DNA of 64,000 bases from Sulfitobacter geojensis (GCF_000622325.1 NZ_JASE01000005.1:992001-1056000); one strand, 5' to 3'; shown: positions 35,019 through 45,872, counted from the stretch's first letter. Made by a program: numbers and translations. Notes: a model not told the origin generated them from the sequence alone.

Positions 35019-36173
35019 TTAGCTTTTGTAGGGGTCCAGTGAGGCGCGCAGGCCGTCGCCGAGGAAGTTGAAGGCCAGAACGACCACGATGATTGGCAGC
35101 ATCGGAATGGCGGTCCACCAGTAGATTTCAATGCTGGCGAGGTTTTGGGCGTCGTTCAGCATAACCCCCCAACTGACAGCCGGTGCGCGCAGGCCAAGGC
35201 CCAAAAAACTGAGCGCCGTTTCACCAAGGATCATCGCGGGGATCGACAGGGTCGCACTGGCGATCAGATGGGACATAAAGTTGGGTAGAAGGTGGCGGCG
35301 GATCACCCGGGATGGTTTTGCCCCCATCATTTCTGCGGCTTTGACGTATTCCTCTTCGCGCAGGGACAGGAATTTCGAGCGCACCGCGCGCGCCAGTCCG
35401 GGCCAGTCTAGGATGCCGAGAATGATCGAAATGATGAAGAAGACCGCCACTGGACCCCAATTCGATGGAACGGCAGCGGATAGGGCCAGCCACAGCGGCA
35501 GTTCCGGCAGGGAACGCAGAATTTCGATGGCGCGGTTCACGACCCAGTCGGTTTTGCCGCCGAAATACCCCGCCATTGCACCGAAGGTGATGCCAAGCAG
35601 GAATGACACGGTGATGCCAATCAGGCCAACGGTCAGGGACAATTGCGCACCATACAGGATCCGGCTGAAGACATCGCGCCCCAGCCTGTCAGATCCCCAG
35701 AGAAAAATCGTGGCCCCGTCGGGCGCACAGAACAGGTGGGTGTCAGAGGGGATAAGACCGAACAGGCGATAGGTCTCGCCTTCGCAGAAATACTCCAGTG
35801 GCATCGGCGTGGTTTCATCAGTGGTATAGTGCCATTGGAACTGCTCAAGGTCGGCTTCAGCCACAGTGGGATAGACAAACGGCCCGACAAAGCGGCCCTC
35901 GTGCCAAAGGTTCACGCTTTGCGGCGGGGCATAGAGGTAATCCGCGCTGCGTTCATTTGGGGTGTAGGGGGCAATGAAGCCGGCAATTGGCAGGATCAGA
36001 TAACAGGTCAACAGGAACAGGCCCGACACCAGCGCCAGTTTATGCCGTTTGAATTTGCGCCATGTCAGCAGCCACGCAGGCGCATCCATATCCGAGCGTT
36101 CTGGCGCGCTGATGTCGACCTCATCGCTCCATGGTTCTGGATCGACATAACGGTTGTCGGGGTGATCGGTCAT
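35019..36173 (-). CDS. Peptide/oligosaccharide ABC transporter permease (DppC/YejE-type)
   Basis: This is a 384-residue inner-membrane permease. A cytoplasmic N-tail is followed by one helix (LALVSGLFLLTCYLILPIAG) and then an unusually long periplasmic stretch of roughly 90 residues. The DppC core comes next, with GSDRLGRDVFSRILYGAQLSL and the ATPase-contact loop EEEYVKAAEMMGAKPSRVIRRHLLPN. The start overlaps the partner permease gene by 4 bases. It is the last gene of the four-gene importer. Confidence 0.85.
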   Translation of the reverse strand: MTDHPDNRYVDPEPWSDEVDISAPERSDMDAPAWLLTWRKFKRHKLALVSGLFLLTCYLILPIAGFIAPYTPNERSADYLYAPPQSVNLWHEGRFVGPFVYPTVAEADLEQFQWHYTTDETTPMPLEYFCEGETYRLFGLIPSDTHLFCAPDGATIFLWGSDRLGRDVFSRILYGAQLSLTVGLIGITVSFLLGITFGAMAGYFGGKTDWVVNRAIEILRSLPELPLWLALSAAVPSNWGPVAVFFIISIILGILDWPGLARAVRSKFLSLREEEYVKAAEMMGAKPSRVIRRHLLPNFMSHLIASATLSIPAMILGETALSFLGLGLRAPAVSWGVMLNDAQNLASIEIYWWTAIPMLPIIVVVLAFNFLGDGLRASLDPYKS

Positions 36174-37198
36174 TTGCTGCGATCTCCGTACCGGATGCGC
36201 GGGTCGAGTAAGACCAGCAAAAGGTCGGAAATCATCGTGCCGATCAGCGTCAGCATCGCAACGAACATCAACACGAAAGCGGCAAGAAACTGGTCTTGGG
36301 ATTTAAGCGCCGTCAGCAGGGATGGCCCGATGGTTTGCAGGCCCAGCACGACGGAGACCAGCACCGAGCCCGATACCATGGCGGGCAGCAGGTTGCCGAT
36401 GTCCGCGACGAAGGGATTGAACGCCATCCGCAGCGGATATTTGGTGAGCATCTTGGTCGGCCCAAGCCCTTTGGCCTGCGCGGTTTCTACGTAGGGTTTG
36501 CTGAGTTCATCCAGCATATTCGCGCGCAGACGTTGCATCATTGCGGCCGCGCCCGATGTGCCGATCACAAAGGTGGGCACGATCAGGTGCAACAGGATGG
36601 ATTTGACCTTGGCCCATGTCATCGGCGCGCCCTCGAACGCGGGGTGCATGAGCCCGCCAATCGGAAGATCGAAATATTTATTGCCGTAGTAGAACAGGAT
36701 CAGTGCCAGCAGGAAATTGGGCGTGGCAAGCCCCAGATATCCGACAAAACCGGCGGTGTAATCCACCCATGTTTCGGACTTGGCAGCAGCCAGAACGCCA
36801 AGGGGCAGGGCCACGGCATAGACAAACAGAACAGCGGCGAGGTTCACCAGAACCGTCAGCCAAAGTGCATCGCCGACGATCTCGCCGACAGGACGATCAA
36901 ATTCGAAGGACCAACCGAAATCACCCTGAAGCAGGCCGGAAAAGCCGTTGGGACCGGGCATCATGCCGACCCAGATGAAATATTGTTCCCAAATGGGGCG
37001 ATCCAGCGCGTATTCGGCGCGCAGAAACTCGGCCTTGGCAACACCTTCGGCCTGACCGGTGGCGCGCAATTCGGCGATCTGGTTGGACAGGTAATCCCCC
37101 GGGGGCAGGTTGATGATGATCCAGACCATGATCGACACCACCCACAGGGTCAGCAACATCGTCAGGAACCGATAACCGGCATAGCGCAGCAGGATCAT
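36170..37198 (-). CDS. Peptide/oligosaccharide ABC transporter permease (DppB/YejB-type)
   Basis: This 342-residue permease has the DppB opening (LLRYAGYRFLTMLLTLWVVS) and several membrane spans. The coupling loop is YVETAQAKGLGPTKMLTKYPLR. It pairs with the DppC-type permease to form the channel. It overlaps the binding-protein gene by 4 bases, so expression is coupled across the operon. Confidence 0.87.
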   Translation of the reverse strand: MILLRYAGYRFLTMLLTLWVVSIMVWIIINLPPGDYLSNQIAELRATGQAEGVAKAEFLRAEYALDRPIWEQYFIWVGMMPGPNGFSGLLQGDFGWSFEFDRPVGEIVGDALWLTVLVNLAAVLFVYAVALPLGVLAAAKSETWVDYTAGFVGYLGLATPNFLLALILFYYGNKYFDLPIGGLMHPAFEGAPMTWAKVKSILLHLIVPTFVIGTSGAAAMMQRLRANMLDELSKPYVETAQAKGLGPTKMLTKYPLRMAFNPFVADIGNLLPAMVSGSVLVSVVLGLQTIGPSLLTALKSQDQFLAAFVLMFVAMLTLIGTMISDLLLVLLDPRIRYGDRSK

Positions 37199-39102
37199 TG
37201 CGTCACCTGCTCGAATGCGTCGTCAAAATAGAATTCATCCACACGGTGTACCCCGAAATGCGCGCCCGGATCATAGGCCCAGATCGCTTTTTCCGGCACA
37301 TTACGCAGCCGTTTGGAGATCACAACCGGTTGCGGGGCCTCGGAGAGGATGCCGATGGCAAATTGCTGGTCTGCGTGAATGTCCAGCATCGCGCGCCAGA
37401 TCGCTTTGCGTTCCGCAGGCACTGTGGTGTGGGACCAATCGTCGGCCAGCTGCATCAACTTTTTGGCGGCTTCGATATCGGGCGGCTCGCCCGCGCTGCC
37501 GGCGGTTGCGTAATACTGGCCCCACTTGGGCCACGCGAAAAACTCCTGATTGGTCGGAGCCAGATATTTGGGCGAGGTCGCTGCCGTGGGCAGGCCATTG
37601 TCCCACCCGAACCAGATCGCGGCCATGCTGACGCCTGCATAAACCCGATTGCGCAAAATATCGCGATCGAGCGGGCGCATCACCAGTTTGATGCCAATCT
37701 CGCGCCATGTGTCGGTCACGATGGCCAGCGCGTTTTCCACTTCTTGCCGTTCACCGGCTGTTTCGATCACAAACTCCATCGGGCGGCCATCGGGCAACAT
37801 GCGGATGCCGGCGTCATTGCGATTGCTAAGCCCCATGTCATCAAGCAGGGCATTGGCCGCTTCGATGTCCATGGCCGACCACGCCAGCAGATCGGTTTCG
37901 TTGAACAGCGGACTGGAGGAAAGCGCCGTCATGCCGCCCTCGTTTCCCAAACCAAAGTAAAGCGCCCTGTTGATCATGCGCCGGTCAATGCCGAGGCTGA
38001 GCGCACGGCGGAACCGCACGTCGCGCATCACCTCGCGCCAGACGGGATCGTTGAAATTCAGGTTCGGATAGATCGCGATCTGGCTGGCCACGCCGCTGGC
38101 CCATAAAAGCGTGCGGTAATTGCCGCCATCGGCCTCGCCCTTTTTCAGGATCGAGACATCGGGAAAATCAAGGCCGCGCGCCTGTAAATCCACTTCACCC
38201 GCGTTGGCCTTTGCCGCAACCAGCCCGCCGCCGACGATCGTCATGTTCACCACGTCGATATAGGGCAATTGCACGCCGCGCGCATCTATCCTGTGGTAAA
38301 ACGGATTGCGCACAAACAGCTTGCGTGAGCTGCGCCCGCTGGCATTGATCCACGGCTGCAAGGTCGGCTGGTCAGCGTTGTCGAATTTATACATGCTGTC
38401 GCGCTTGTTATGCAGCGCGGCCCAGCTTTTGACCCGGGCGCGGCGGACCTCTTCGGCGAGTGTTTCGGTCTCGGCAAAATCGATGTGGAACTGGCGCAGA
38501 TAATGGGCAGGCCGGTAAATAAACGGCGGGGCGGCTTGGGCGAGCAGGGGCAGAAAGTTGGAATTCGGCGTATCCCATTCAAAGATCACGGTGTGATCAT
38601 CAGGAAAGGTGACGCGGCCCAGTTTGTCATCGACGGTCATAAATTCAGGCGGACCGGAGGGGGTGATTTCGGGGTTGTTCACCACCTTTTCCCACCAGTA
38701 GCGGAAATCGGCAGAGGTGAAGGGCGCACCGTCGGACCAGCGGTGACCGGGGCGCAGGTGGAGGATATACTTGCGGTCTTCGATCACTTCGACATCGCGC
38801 AGGATGTCCGGGTAAAGTTCATAGTCCGGGCCGTACCCGACCAGACGCGCATAGCCGTAAACGACCATCTGACGGACGTCTTTTGAACGGGTCACCAGCG
38901 TGCGCAACGTGCCGCCCTGCGTGCCAAAACTGCGCCCTTTCGCTTCAAGATCGACGACCAGCGGGGCGTCGGGCAGGCGTTCGCCAATCGGGGGCAGATT
39001 GCCAGCCGCGACTTCTTGCGCCCAAAAGGTGGTTTCCTGCAAAGGGGTTTGGGCAAGCGCCGGCGCGGCAAGTACGGCAAGAAGGGCAAAGAGCTTACGC
39101 AT
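37195..39102 (-). CDS. Family 5 extracellular solute-binding protein
   Basis: This 635-residue periplasmic binding protein has a signal peptide (LFALLAVLAAPALAQ). Family 5 features include LHLRPGHRWSDGAPFTSADFRYWWE and FRRALSLGIDRRMINRALYFG. It is longer than dipeptide-binding proteins and similar in size to rhizobial alpha-galactoside/oligopeptide binders. The ligand could therefore be a peptide or an oligosaccharide. The ATG at 39102 overlaps the ATPase gene by 8 bases; an in-frame start at 39219 lies inside that gene. Confidence 0.85.
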   Translation of the reverse strand: MRKLFALLAVLAAPALAQTPLQETTFWAQEVAAGNLPPIGERLPDAPLVVDLEAKGRSFGTQGGTLRTLVTRSKDVRQMVVYGYARLVGYGPDYELYPDILRDVEVIEDRKYILHLRPGHRWSDGAPFTSADFRYWWEKVVNNPEITPSGPPEFMTVDDKLGRVTFPDDHTVIFEWDTPNSNFLPLLAQAAPPFIYRPAHYLRQFHIDFAETETLAEEVRRARVKSWAALHNKRDSMYKFDNADQPTLQPWINASGRSSRKLFVRNPFYHRIDARGVQLPYIDVVNMTIVGGGLVAAKANAGEVDLQARGLDFPDVSILKKGEADGGNYRTLLWASGVASQIAIYPNLNFNDPVWREVMRDVRFRRALSLGIDRRMINRALYFGLGNEGGMTALSSSPLFNETDLLAWSAMDIEAANALLDDMGLSNRNDAGIRMLPDGRPMEFVIETAGERQEVENALAIVTDTWREIGIKLVMRPLDRDILRNRVYAGVSMAAIWFGWDNGLPTAATSPKYLAPTNQEFFAWPKWGQYYATAGSAGEPPDIEAAKKLMQLADDWSHTTVPAERKAIWRAMLDIHADQQFAIGILSEAPQPVVISKRLRNVPEKAIWAYDPGAHFGVHRVDEFYFDDAFEQVTQ

Positions 39103-40864
39103 GGCAGCGCACCTTATGACCGGGTTCCAATTCACGCAAGGCCGGCGCGGTTGTGCCATCAAAGCGGAACATCTCGGGCCAACTGGTCGGGGCACCCGCC
39201 CCTTTGGAGACCAGTTCAAGGTCGATAGGGCGGGTCACATCCGGTTCCGGCTGCGCCGCGATCAGTGCTTTGGTATAGGGGTGTTGCGGATTGTAAAACA
39301 GCGTGTCCGGCGGGGCCTGTTCAACGATTACGCCGGCCCGCATGACGGCCACTTCATCCGCAATGCGCGCCACTACGGCCAAATCGTGGCTGATAAAAAG
39401 ATAGCTCAGGTTCGCATGATCACGGATGTCTTCCAGCAGCGTCAGGATCTGATCCTGCACCGAAACATCCAGAGCGCTGGTCGGTTCGTCACATATCAGC
39501 AGTTTCGGGTCCAGCGTCAGAGCGCGCGCAATAGACAGGCGTTGCCGCTGCCCCCCCGAAAACGCATGCGGGTAGCGGCGCAGCATATCGGGGTTCAACC
39601 CCACCAGACGCAGCATTTCCGCAGCTTTTTCGATCCGGTCGCGACGGCTGCCTATGTTGTGGATTTCCATCGGTTCGACCAGCGCCTCCAGCACCCGCAT
39701 GCGCGGGCTGAGCGAAGAATAGGGGTCCTGAAACACCATCTGCGCTTGGCGTTGAAAGGCGGTGCGTTGCGCTGCATTCATGTCGTGAACCGGCAGGGCG
39801 GGGTCGCCCGCGACAGGGCAAAACCGAACCTCGCCACCGGCGTCGGGCCGTTCCGCGCCCAGGGCGACGCGCGCGCAAGTCGTCTTGCCCGATCCGCTTT
39901 CCCCGACCACGGCCAGCGTTTTGCCGCGCGCCACTTGCAGGTTCACGTCGCGACAGGCGGTGATAGAAACCGGAGCCCGCCATCCGCGCGCGCGCATGGT
40001 ATAGGTCTTGGTGACGTTCTTGAGATCGAGGATCACATCGTCATGCGATAGTTCGGGCGCGGGCGTGGCAACCGTCGGGATCATTGGCGCAGCGGCAAAG
40101 AGTTTGGCCGTGTAGCCATGGGCCGGCGCGGCGAGAATATGTTCGGCGCGGCCCGCTTCCATCACGCGGCCCTTGTTCATCACCACAACCTGCTGCGCCA
40201 TATTCGCGACGACACCCAGATCATGCGTCACAAGGATCACAGCCATGCCGGTGTCTTTTTGCAGGGCGTTGATCAATCCCAGCACCTGCGCCTGTGTCGT
40301 CACATCCAGCGCCGTCGTTGGCTCATCGGCGATCAGCAATTCGGGCTGTGCGACCATTGCCATTGCGATCATCGCCCGTTGGCGCATGCCGCCCGACATT
40401 TCGAACGGATAGCTAGAAAAGGCGCGCTCGGGATCGACAAACCCGACCTTATCGAACTGTTCCAACACCCGCGTTCTGGCTTCGCGCGCGCCCATGTCGC
40501 GGTGAATGCGCAGCACCTCTGCCACCTGATGTCCCAACCGGTGTAGCGGTGACAGGGACCGCATCGGTTCCTGAAAGATCATCGCAATCCGGTTGCCACG
40601 AATGGCGCGCATCTGGCGTTCGGGGCAGCCAAGCAAATCCACCGGCTGTTCGCGACCTGCAAAGGTCACCGAACCGCCTCTGATCTGCGCTGCCGCAGGC
40701 AGAATGCGCAGGGCTGTGCGGCAGGTCAGCGTCTTGCCCGACCCGCTTTCCCCGACCAAAGCCAAAGTCTCTCCTGCGGATACTGAAAAGCTGACGTCGT
40801 TTACAACGGGCGGTGCATCACCGAACCCGATCGTAAGCGCATCTACATCCAGCAAAGAGGTCAT
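39095..40864 (-). CDS. Double-domain ABC ATPase (DppD-DppF fusion, YejF-type)
   Basis: This 589-residue protein has two ATPase halves. The first has Walker A GESGSGKTLTCR, signature MSGGMRQRAM and Walker B LLIADEPTT. The second has Walker A GESGSGKTTCAR, signature FSGGQRQRLS and Walker B LLICDEPTS. It powers the downstream binding protein and permeases and is the first gene of the operon. The 183 bases upstream show no clear regulatory element. Confidence 0.92.
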   Translation of the reverse strand: MTSLLDVDALTIGFGDAPPVVNDVSFSVSAGETLALVGESGSGKTLTCRTALRILPAAAQIRGGSVTFAGREQPVDLLGCPERQMRAIRGNRIAMIFQEPMRSLSPLHRLGHQVAEVLRIHRDMGAREARTRVLEQFDKVGFVDPERAFSSYPFEMSGGMRQRAMIAMAMVAQPELLIADEPTTALDVTTQAQVLGLINALQKDTGMAVILVTHDLGVVANMAQQVVVMNKGRVMEAGRAEHILAAPAHGYTAKLFAAAPMIPTVATPAPELSHDDVILDLKNVTKTYTMRARGWRAPVSITACRDVNLQVARGKTLAVVGESGSGKTTCARVALGAERPDAGGEVRFCPVAGDPALPVHDMNAAQRTAFQRQAQMVFQDPYSSLSPRMRVLEALVEPMEIHNIGSRRDRIEKAAEMLRLVGLNPDMLRRYPHAFSGGQRQRLSIARALTLDPKLLICDEPTSALDVSVQDQILTLLEDIRDHANLSYLFISHDLAVVARIADEVAVMRAGVIVEQAPPDTLFYNPQHPYTKALIAAQPEPDVTRPIDLELVSKGAGAPTSWPEMFRFDGTTAPALRELEPGHKVRCHA

Positions 40865-41047
40865 TTGGGTCCTAACGAGGTGTTACAGCTTCAGGATTCG
40901 GAGTGAAGCCGATTTGCGGCGACCCGTCCAGCAAGGAAACCCTCACGCGGTTGTGCCCGTACGGCACTGGCTCCGGTCGGTGCATTCAGGTTACACAAGG
41001 GGCGGAACGGCGTATTTTGCGCCTCTTTCAAACCAAAGGAACCTGCC

Positions 41048-41530
41048 ATGAGCCGTCTTGATCACTTTATTAACCGAATGGTGTCGCAACGGGCCTGTTT
41101 GGATCACGCCATTGCGCAGACTGCTACATTGGGCGGGCCGGTATTTGAACTGGGCCTTGGCAACGGACGTACTTATCACCACATGGCCGAAAACATGCCG
41201 GATCGGGCCATCTATGTTTTCGAGCGCGCCGTCGCGTCGCACCCGCAAAGCACGCCACCCGATGACATGCTGATCCTTGGTGATGTCCATGACACGCTGG
41301 TGCAGGCCCTTGAGCGGTTCGGTTCGACAGCATCTTTAATCCATGCTGATTTGGGCGGGCACAACCCGGCCAAAAATGACGCCTTTGCGAAAGCGATTTC
41401 ACCGCTTGTCGAGCCGCTATTGGCCAAGGGCGGTCTGATGGTTGCCAGCGACCGGATGTATTTCGACGGGCTGACCGAACAGGCGTTGCCATCCGATGCT
41501 GTTCCCAACAGTTGCTTCATCTACGGCTAA
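41048..41530 (+). CDS. Class I SAM-dependent methyltransferase-like protein
   Basis: This 160-residue protein has a SAM-binding-like loop, GGPVFELGLGNGRTYHHMAE near residue 28. A second motif, SLIHADLGGHNPAKND, sits where Rossmann-type methyltransferases keep strand 4. It is shorter than many class I enzymes, and the substrate is unknown. It forms its own unit, ended by a strong terminator. Confidence 0.65.
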   Translation: MSRLDHFINRMVSQRACLDHAIAQTATLGGPVFELGLGNGRTYHHMAENMPDRAIYVFERAVASHPQSTPPDDMLILGDVHDTLVQALERFGSTASLIHADLGGHNPAKNDAFAKAISPLVEPLLAKGGLMVASDRMYFDGLTEQALPSDAVPNSCFIYG

Positions 41531-41554
41531 AACGACGTAACGACCTAAACGATC

Positions 41555-41586
41555 AAGACCTCTTGCAGGAATCGCAAGGGGTCTTT
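41555..41586 (+). terminator. Intrinsic terminator after methyltransferase-like gene
   Basis: AAGACC-T-CTTGC pairs with GCAAG-G-GGTCTT around a 7-base loop and runs into TTT. It lies 25 bases after the stop at 41530. It insulates the IclR/beta-oxidation cluster downstream. Confidence 0.8.
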
Positions 41587-41695
41587 ACGTCTTGGCGTAA
41601 GAATTGAAATGCAGTTTTACTATGTGAAACAAGTGGAGCATGTCAGTGCAGAAGGCCAGACAAACAGGACCGAAACGGACAGAGGGGGCAGCGCA

Positions 41696-42472
41696 ATGAA
41701 TGCGCAAACCACCGACCGTAAATTCGCCAATACGCTGGGGCGGGGGCTTGGGATTCTGCGGGCTTTTCACGCAAGCGATAATGGCCTGACCCATGCCGAA
41801 ATTGCTGCCCGTACCGGCCTGCCCAAACCGACGATTTCACGGCTGACCTATACGCTATGCGAACTTGGATATCTGGCACATGGCGGGCGCAACGAACGGT
41901 TCCGGCTGGGGCCGGCGGCGGTTGCACTGGGGTCGGTTGCCTCCCTTTCCAACAGCTTTGTGGATCTTGCGTCCGACACCATGCAACGCCTCGCGGACGA
42001 GACCCGCACACTGGCCCTGATCGCGGTGCGTGATGGCGCGCGGATGTTGTTGGTCAAAACGTGGCGGCCCAGTGGTGCGGCGACGATCTGGCTTGATCCC
42101 GGACAGCGCATTCCGGTCTACGGATCGTCATCGGGTCTGGCGGTGTTGGCTTCGCTGGATACCACCAAATTCGCGGAAATTGATGACGCGGGCGAAATGG
42201 CGCAATTCCGGCAGGAGGGTTATGACCAGCTGATCGGGCAGGGCTTTGCAATGGCACCTGCGCCGACACGTTACGCCAGCACGGTAAACGCGGTCAGCGT
42301 TCCCTATTACGCAACAGAATTCGGCGAGGCCGTCGCCTTTACCTGCGGTGCCTTGCCAAGGGATCTGCCCGATGAGCGGATGGTCGCAGAAGTCGGCCCC
42401 GCCCTCAGGGACGCTGTGCGCCGTTTAGAACACAGAACCGGACATGCGCCTGCACTGGCCCGTCGCGGATGA
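41696..42472 (+). CDS. IclR-family transcriptional regulator
   Basis: The protein has 258 residues. The N-terminal winged helix reads LGRGLGILRAFHASDNGLTH, then LPKPTISRLTYTLCELGYL, typical of IclR. The C-terminal effector domain runs from about residue 85. The ATG at 41696 follows AGAGGGGG. Its stop overlaps the region just before the 3-hydroxyacyl-CoA dehydrogenase gene, so it probably controls the beta-oxidation cluster in response to an acyl or dicarboxylate intermediate. Confidence 0.88.
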   Translation: MNAQTTDRKFANTLGRGLGILRAFHASDNGLTHAEIAARTGLPKPTISRLTYTLCELGYLAHGGRNERFRLGPAAVALGSVASLSNSFVDLASDTMQRLADETRTLALIAVRDGARMLLVKTWRPSGAATIWLDPGQRIPVYGSSSGLAVLASLDTTKFAEIDDAGEMAQFRQEGYDQLIGQGFAMAPAPTRYASTVNAVSVPYYATEFGEAVAFTCGALPRDLPDERMVAEVGPALRDAVRRLEHRTGHAPALARRG

Positions 42473-42489
42473 ACACTCAGGAGAATATG

Positions 42490-44586
42490 ATGACCGATAA
42501 GATCGCCTATACCCGACATGACGACGTGGCTGTGCTGCGCATCCAGAACCCGCCGGTAAATGCCCTGTCCCAAGCGGTGCGCCAAGGCCTGTGGGACGCG
42601 ATGGACCGTGCCGAGGCAGACGAAGGCGTGCGCGCAGTGCTGATCGTGGGCGAGGGGCGGGCGTTCATCGCCGGTGCCGATATTACAGAATTCGGCAAGC
42701 CACCGATGGAGCCGAACCTGCCGGCCCTCTGTACCCGGATCGAAGCATCGCCCTTGCTGGTGGTTGCCTCCATGCACGGTGTCTCTCTGGGTGGCGGTTT
42801 GGAAATCGCGCTGGGCGCGCATTACCGCATTGCGCAACCGAGCGCCCGCATCGGCCTGCCCGAAGTGCATCTGGGGCTGATCCCCGGTGCGGGGGGCACC
42901 CAGCGTTTGCCACGTCTGGCAGGGGTCGAGAAATCGCTTGATATGATCACCAGCGGCCGTCAGGTGAAAGCCGCCGAAGCGCTCGATATGGGCGTGGTGG
43001 ACCGCGTCGCCGAAGGCGATCCCGAAGCGGTTGGTCTGTCATATGTAAGCGATTTGCTGGCCGAGGGTGCGGCGCGCCGTCCCGTGAGCGAACTGCCCGC
43101 AGCGCCCGCAATTGACTGGGATGCCACCTATGATGCGGTGCTGCAAAAAGGCCGCGGCCAGATCAGCCCCGCCACAGCCGTTCGCGCCGTGCAAGCCGCC
43201 AGCGAGTTGTCCTTTGCCGAAGGTATGGCCAAGGAGCGTGATCTGTTTGTTGAATTGATGGGCACTGACCAACGTCAGGGCATGATCCACGCGTTCTTTT
43301 CTGAGCGCGCGGTGGGCAACCTGCCCGAGTTGAAGGGCGTTACGCCCCGAGACCTGAAAGCCATTGGCGTGATTGGTGGCGGTACAATGGGCGCAGGCAT
43401 TGCGACGGCAGCGCTGCTGTCGGGGTTTGATGTTGTGCTGATCGAAATGACGGTCGAGGCCGCCGAGGCCGCCCATGGCCGGATCAGCGGCAACCTTTCC
43501 GGCGCTTTGAAGCGCGGCAAGATCAGTCAGGAAAAGTTCGACACGCTGACCCAAAAGGCGCTGACCGTGTCGACAGATTACGACAGTCTGAAAGACGTCG
43601 ATCTGGTGGTTGAAGCCGTGTTCGAAAACATGGAGGTCAAGAAAGAGGTCTTTGGCAAGCTCGACGCGGTCTGCAAGGCTGGTTGCATTCTGGCCTCCAA
43701 CACCTCGTACCTTGATGTTGACGAAATCGCTGCTGCGACATCGCGGCCTGCGGATGTGATCGGGCTGCACTTCTTCTCTCCGGCGCATATCATGAAACTG
43801 CTCGAAGTGGTTGTGGCCGAACAAACCGCCCCCGATGTGGTGGCGACCGGTTTTGCACTGGGCAAGGCACTTGGAAAAATCTCTGTGCGCGCGGGCGTGT
43901 GTGACGGGTTCATCGGCAACCGCATTCTCGCGACCTACCGTACGGCTGCGGATCATATGGTGCTGGACGGCGCGTCGCCTTACCAGATCGACAAAGCCTT
44001 GGTCGATTTCGGTTTCGCTATGGGGCCGTTCGCTGTCGCCGATCTTGCCGGTCTTGATATCGGCTGGATGACACGCAAACGCAAAGCGCCCGATCGCCAT
44101 CCGGCAGAACGCGTCCCCACCTATATCGACCGCCTGTGCGAAGAGGGCCATTTCGGCCAGAAAACCGGCGAGGGGTATTACCTTTACGAAGCGGGCAAAC
44201 GCGCAGGTGTGCCGAACCCCAAGATCAGCGAACTGGTTGCCGCCGAACAAGCCGAGCTTGGAATTACGCCACGTCCCTTCACCGATGAAGAGATTGTGCG
44301 CCGCTACATGTGTGCCATGGTGAATGAAGCCGCGAAAGTCGTCGGCGAAGGCATCGCCCGCCGTCCGCTGGACGTCGATATGACGCTGCTCTTCGGTTAC
44401 GGATTTCCGCGCTATTGGGGGGGGCCAATGAAGTGGGCCGATATTGTCGGGCTGGACACTGTTCTGGCCGATATCGAAGCCTATGCGTCCGAGGATGCCT
44501 GGTTCTGGCAACCTGCCCCGTTGTTGAAAAAACTCGTGGCCGAAGGCCGCACATTTGATGATCTGAACAAGGACGCCGCAAAATGA
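42490..44586 (+). CDS. Bifunctional enoyl-CoA hydratase/3-hydroxyacyl-CoA dehydrogenase
   Basis: This 698-residue FadB/FadJ-like enzyme is similar in layout to PimF. The N-terminal crotonase domain has [31 protein letters not shown] and [16 protein letters not shown]. The NAD-binding dehydrogenase follows, with [20 protein letters not shown] near residue 294, and then C-terminal domains. It hydrates trans-2-enoyl-CoA and oxidises the product. The ATG at 42490 has AGGAG 6 bases upstream. It overlaps the thiolase gene by 4 bases, as in coupled beta-oxidation pairs. Confidence 0.9.
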   Translation: MTDKIAYTRHDDVAVLRIQNPPVNALSQAVRQGLWDAMDRAEADEGVRAVLIVGEGRAFIAGADITEFGKPPMEPNLPALCTRIEASPLLVVASMHGVSLGGGLEIALGAHYRIAQPSARIGLPEVHLGLIPGAGGTQRLPRLAGVEKSLDMITSGRQVKAAEALDMGVVDRVAEGDPEAVGLSYVSDLLAEGAARRPVSELPAAPAIDWDATYDAVLQKGRGQISPATAVRAVQAASELSFAEGMAKERDLFVELMGTDQRQGMIHAFFSERAVGNLPELKGVTPRDLKAIGVIGGGTMGAGIATAALLSGFDVVLIEMTVEAAEAAHGRISGNLSGALKRGKISQEKFDTLTQKALTVSTDYDSLKDVDLVVEAVFENMEVKKEVFGKLDAVCKAGCILASNTSYLDVDEIAAATSRPADVIGLHFFSPAHIMKLLEVVVAEQTAPDVVATGFALGKALGKISVRAGVCDGFIGNRILATYRTAADHMVLDGASPYQIDKALVDFGFAMGPFAVADLAGLDIGWMTRKRKAPDRHPAERVPTYIDRLCEEGHFGQKTGEGYYLYEAGKRAGVPNPKISELVAAEQAELGITPRPFTDEEIVRRYMCAMVNEAAKVVGEGIARRPLDVDMTLLFGYGFPRYWGGPMKWADIVGLDTVLADIEAYASEDAWFWQPAPLLKKLVAEGRTFDDLNKDAAK

Positions 44587-45755
44587 AACAAGCTGTAATT
44601 GTCTCCACCGCCCGCACGGGGCTGGCCAAATCTTTTCGCGGGTCGTTCAACATGACCCATGGTGCCGCGATGGGCGGACATGCTGTTCAACACGCCGTTG
44701 AACGCGCCGGTATTGACCCGTCCCAGATCGAAGATGTGGTCATGGGCTGTGCCAACCCCGAAGGCGCGACCGGCGGCAATATCGCCCGCCAGATCGCCCT
44801 GCGCGCGGGTCTGCCGATCACCGCGGCGGGTGTCACGGTCAACCGGTTCTGTTCCTCGGGTTTGCAAACGGTTGCAATGGCCGCCAACGCCATCACCCAA
44901 GAGGGCGCTGGCCCGATGGTTGCCGGTGGCGTCGAGAGTATTTCGATGGTCGCGCCCCACTCCAAGTCGGTCAAGGATGCATGGTTGGAGGAGCACAAGC
45001 CCGCCATCTACATGACCATGATCGAAACGGCAGATATTGTCGCCGAGCGTTATGGCCTGAGCCGTGAATATCAGGATGAATTCGGCCTGCGCAGCCAGCA
45101 GCGGATTGCCGCGGCCCAAGCTGCCGGCAAATTCGACGACGAAATCGTGCCGATGAAAACCACAATGGGTGTGCAGGACAAAGAGACCAAGGAAATCTCG
45201 TATCACGAGGTTACGGTCGACAAGGATGAATGCAATCGCCCCAGCACAACGCTTGAAGGTCTGGCGGGTCTGAAGCCCGTGCGCGAAGGTGGTTTTGTGA
45301 CGGCAGGCAACGCCAGCCAACTGTCAGACGGGGCCGCCGCCGTGGTGGTAATGGACAGCAAACAAGCGGAAAAACAGGGGCTTGAGCCGCTGGGCGCTTT
45401 CAAAGGGTTTGCTGTTGCCGGTTGTGAACCCGACGAAATGGGCATCGGCCCGATCTACGCTGTGCCGCGTTTGCTGGAACGTCACGGGCTGAAAATCGAC
45501 GACATCGACCTGTGGGAGTTGAACGAGGCATTCGCGTCACAATGCCTCTATTCCCGCGATACATTGGGCATCGACCCCGAGAAATACAACGTCAACGGCG
45601 GCTCAATCGCGATCGGGCACCCATTCGGCATGACCGGCGCACGCTGCACCGGCCACTTGCTGCTGGAAGGCAAACGGCGCGGCGCGAAACTGGGTGTCGT
45701 GACCATGTGTATTGGCGGCGGCATGGGTGCTGCCGGCCTGTTCGAAATTTACTAA
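44583..45755 (+). CDS. Acetyl-CoA C-acyltransferase (thiolase)
   Basis: This 390-residue thiolase has catalytic Cys90 in [15 protein letters not shown]. The second-half motifs are [16 protein letters not shown] and the C-terminal [13 protein letters not shown]. It cleaves 3-ketoacyl-CoA with CoA. Translational overlap with the dehydrogenase supports a functional pair. It corresponds in order to PimB of the pimelate pathway. Confidence 0.92.
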   Translation: MKQAVIVSTARTGLAKSFRGSFNMTHGAAMGGHAVQHAVERAGIDPSQIEDVVMGCANPEGATGGNIARQIALRAGLPITAAGVTVNRFCSSGLQTVAMAANAITQEGAGPMVAGGVESISMVAPHSKSVKDAWLEEHKPAIYMTMIETADIVAERYGLSREYQDEFGLRSQQRIAAAQAAGKFDDEIVPMKTTMGVQDKETKEISYHEVTVDKDECNRPSTTLEGLAGLKPVREGGFVTAGNASQLSDGAAAVVVMDSKQAEKQGLEPLGAFKGFAVAGCEPDEMGIGPIYAVPRLLERHGLKIDDIDLWELNEAFASQCLYSRDTLGIDPEKYNVNGGSIAIGHPFGMTGARCTGHLLLEGKRRGAKLGVVTMCIGGGMGAAGLFEIY

Positions 45756-45872
45756 AGCCGCTTTCGTACGTTTCTGAACACCAGCTTCGCAAGACGCATT
45801 CGCCCCCTGTCAGGGGCCGCGTGTTGCGGGGCGACAGAAACCGGAACCGGTAGACTTATAGGGAGAGAAGAG

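Noticed and set aside
38900..40051. Plus-strand open frame of about 383 codons opposite the ABC ATPase
   Set aside because: It overlaps Walker and signature motifs of the real ATPase on the other strand.
43039..44511. Minus-strand open frame of about 490 codons opposite the FadB/FadJ-like gene
   Set aside because: The opposite strand encodes a complete, motif-rich enzyme; the long frame reflects GC-rich codon bias.
45800..45840. CCCC-TGTCA-GGGG stem between thiolase and acyl-CoA dehydrogenase
   Set aside because: It is short and GC-driven, in the middle of a likely co-transcribed cluster, with no T-run.
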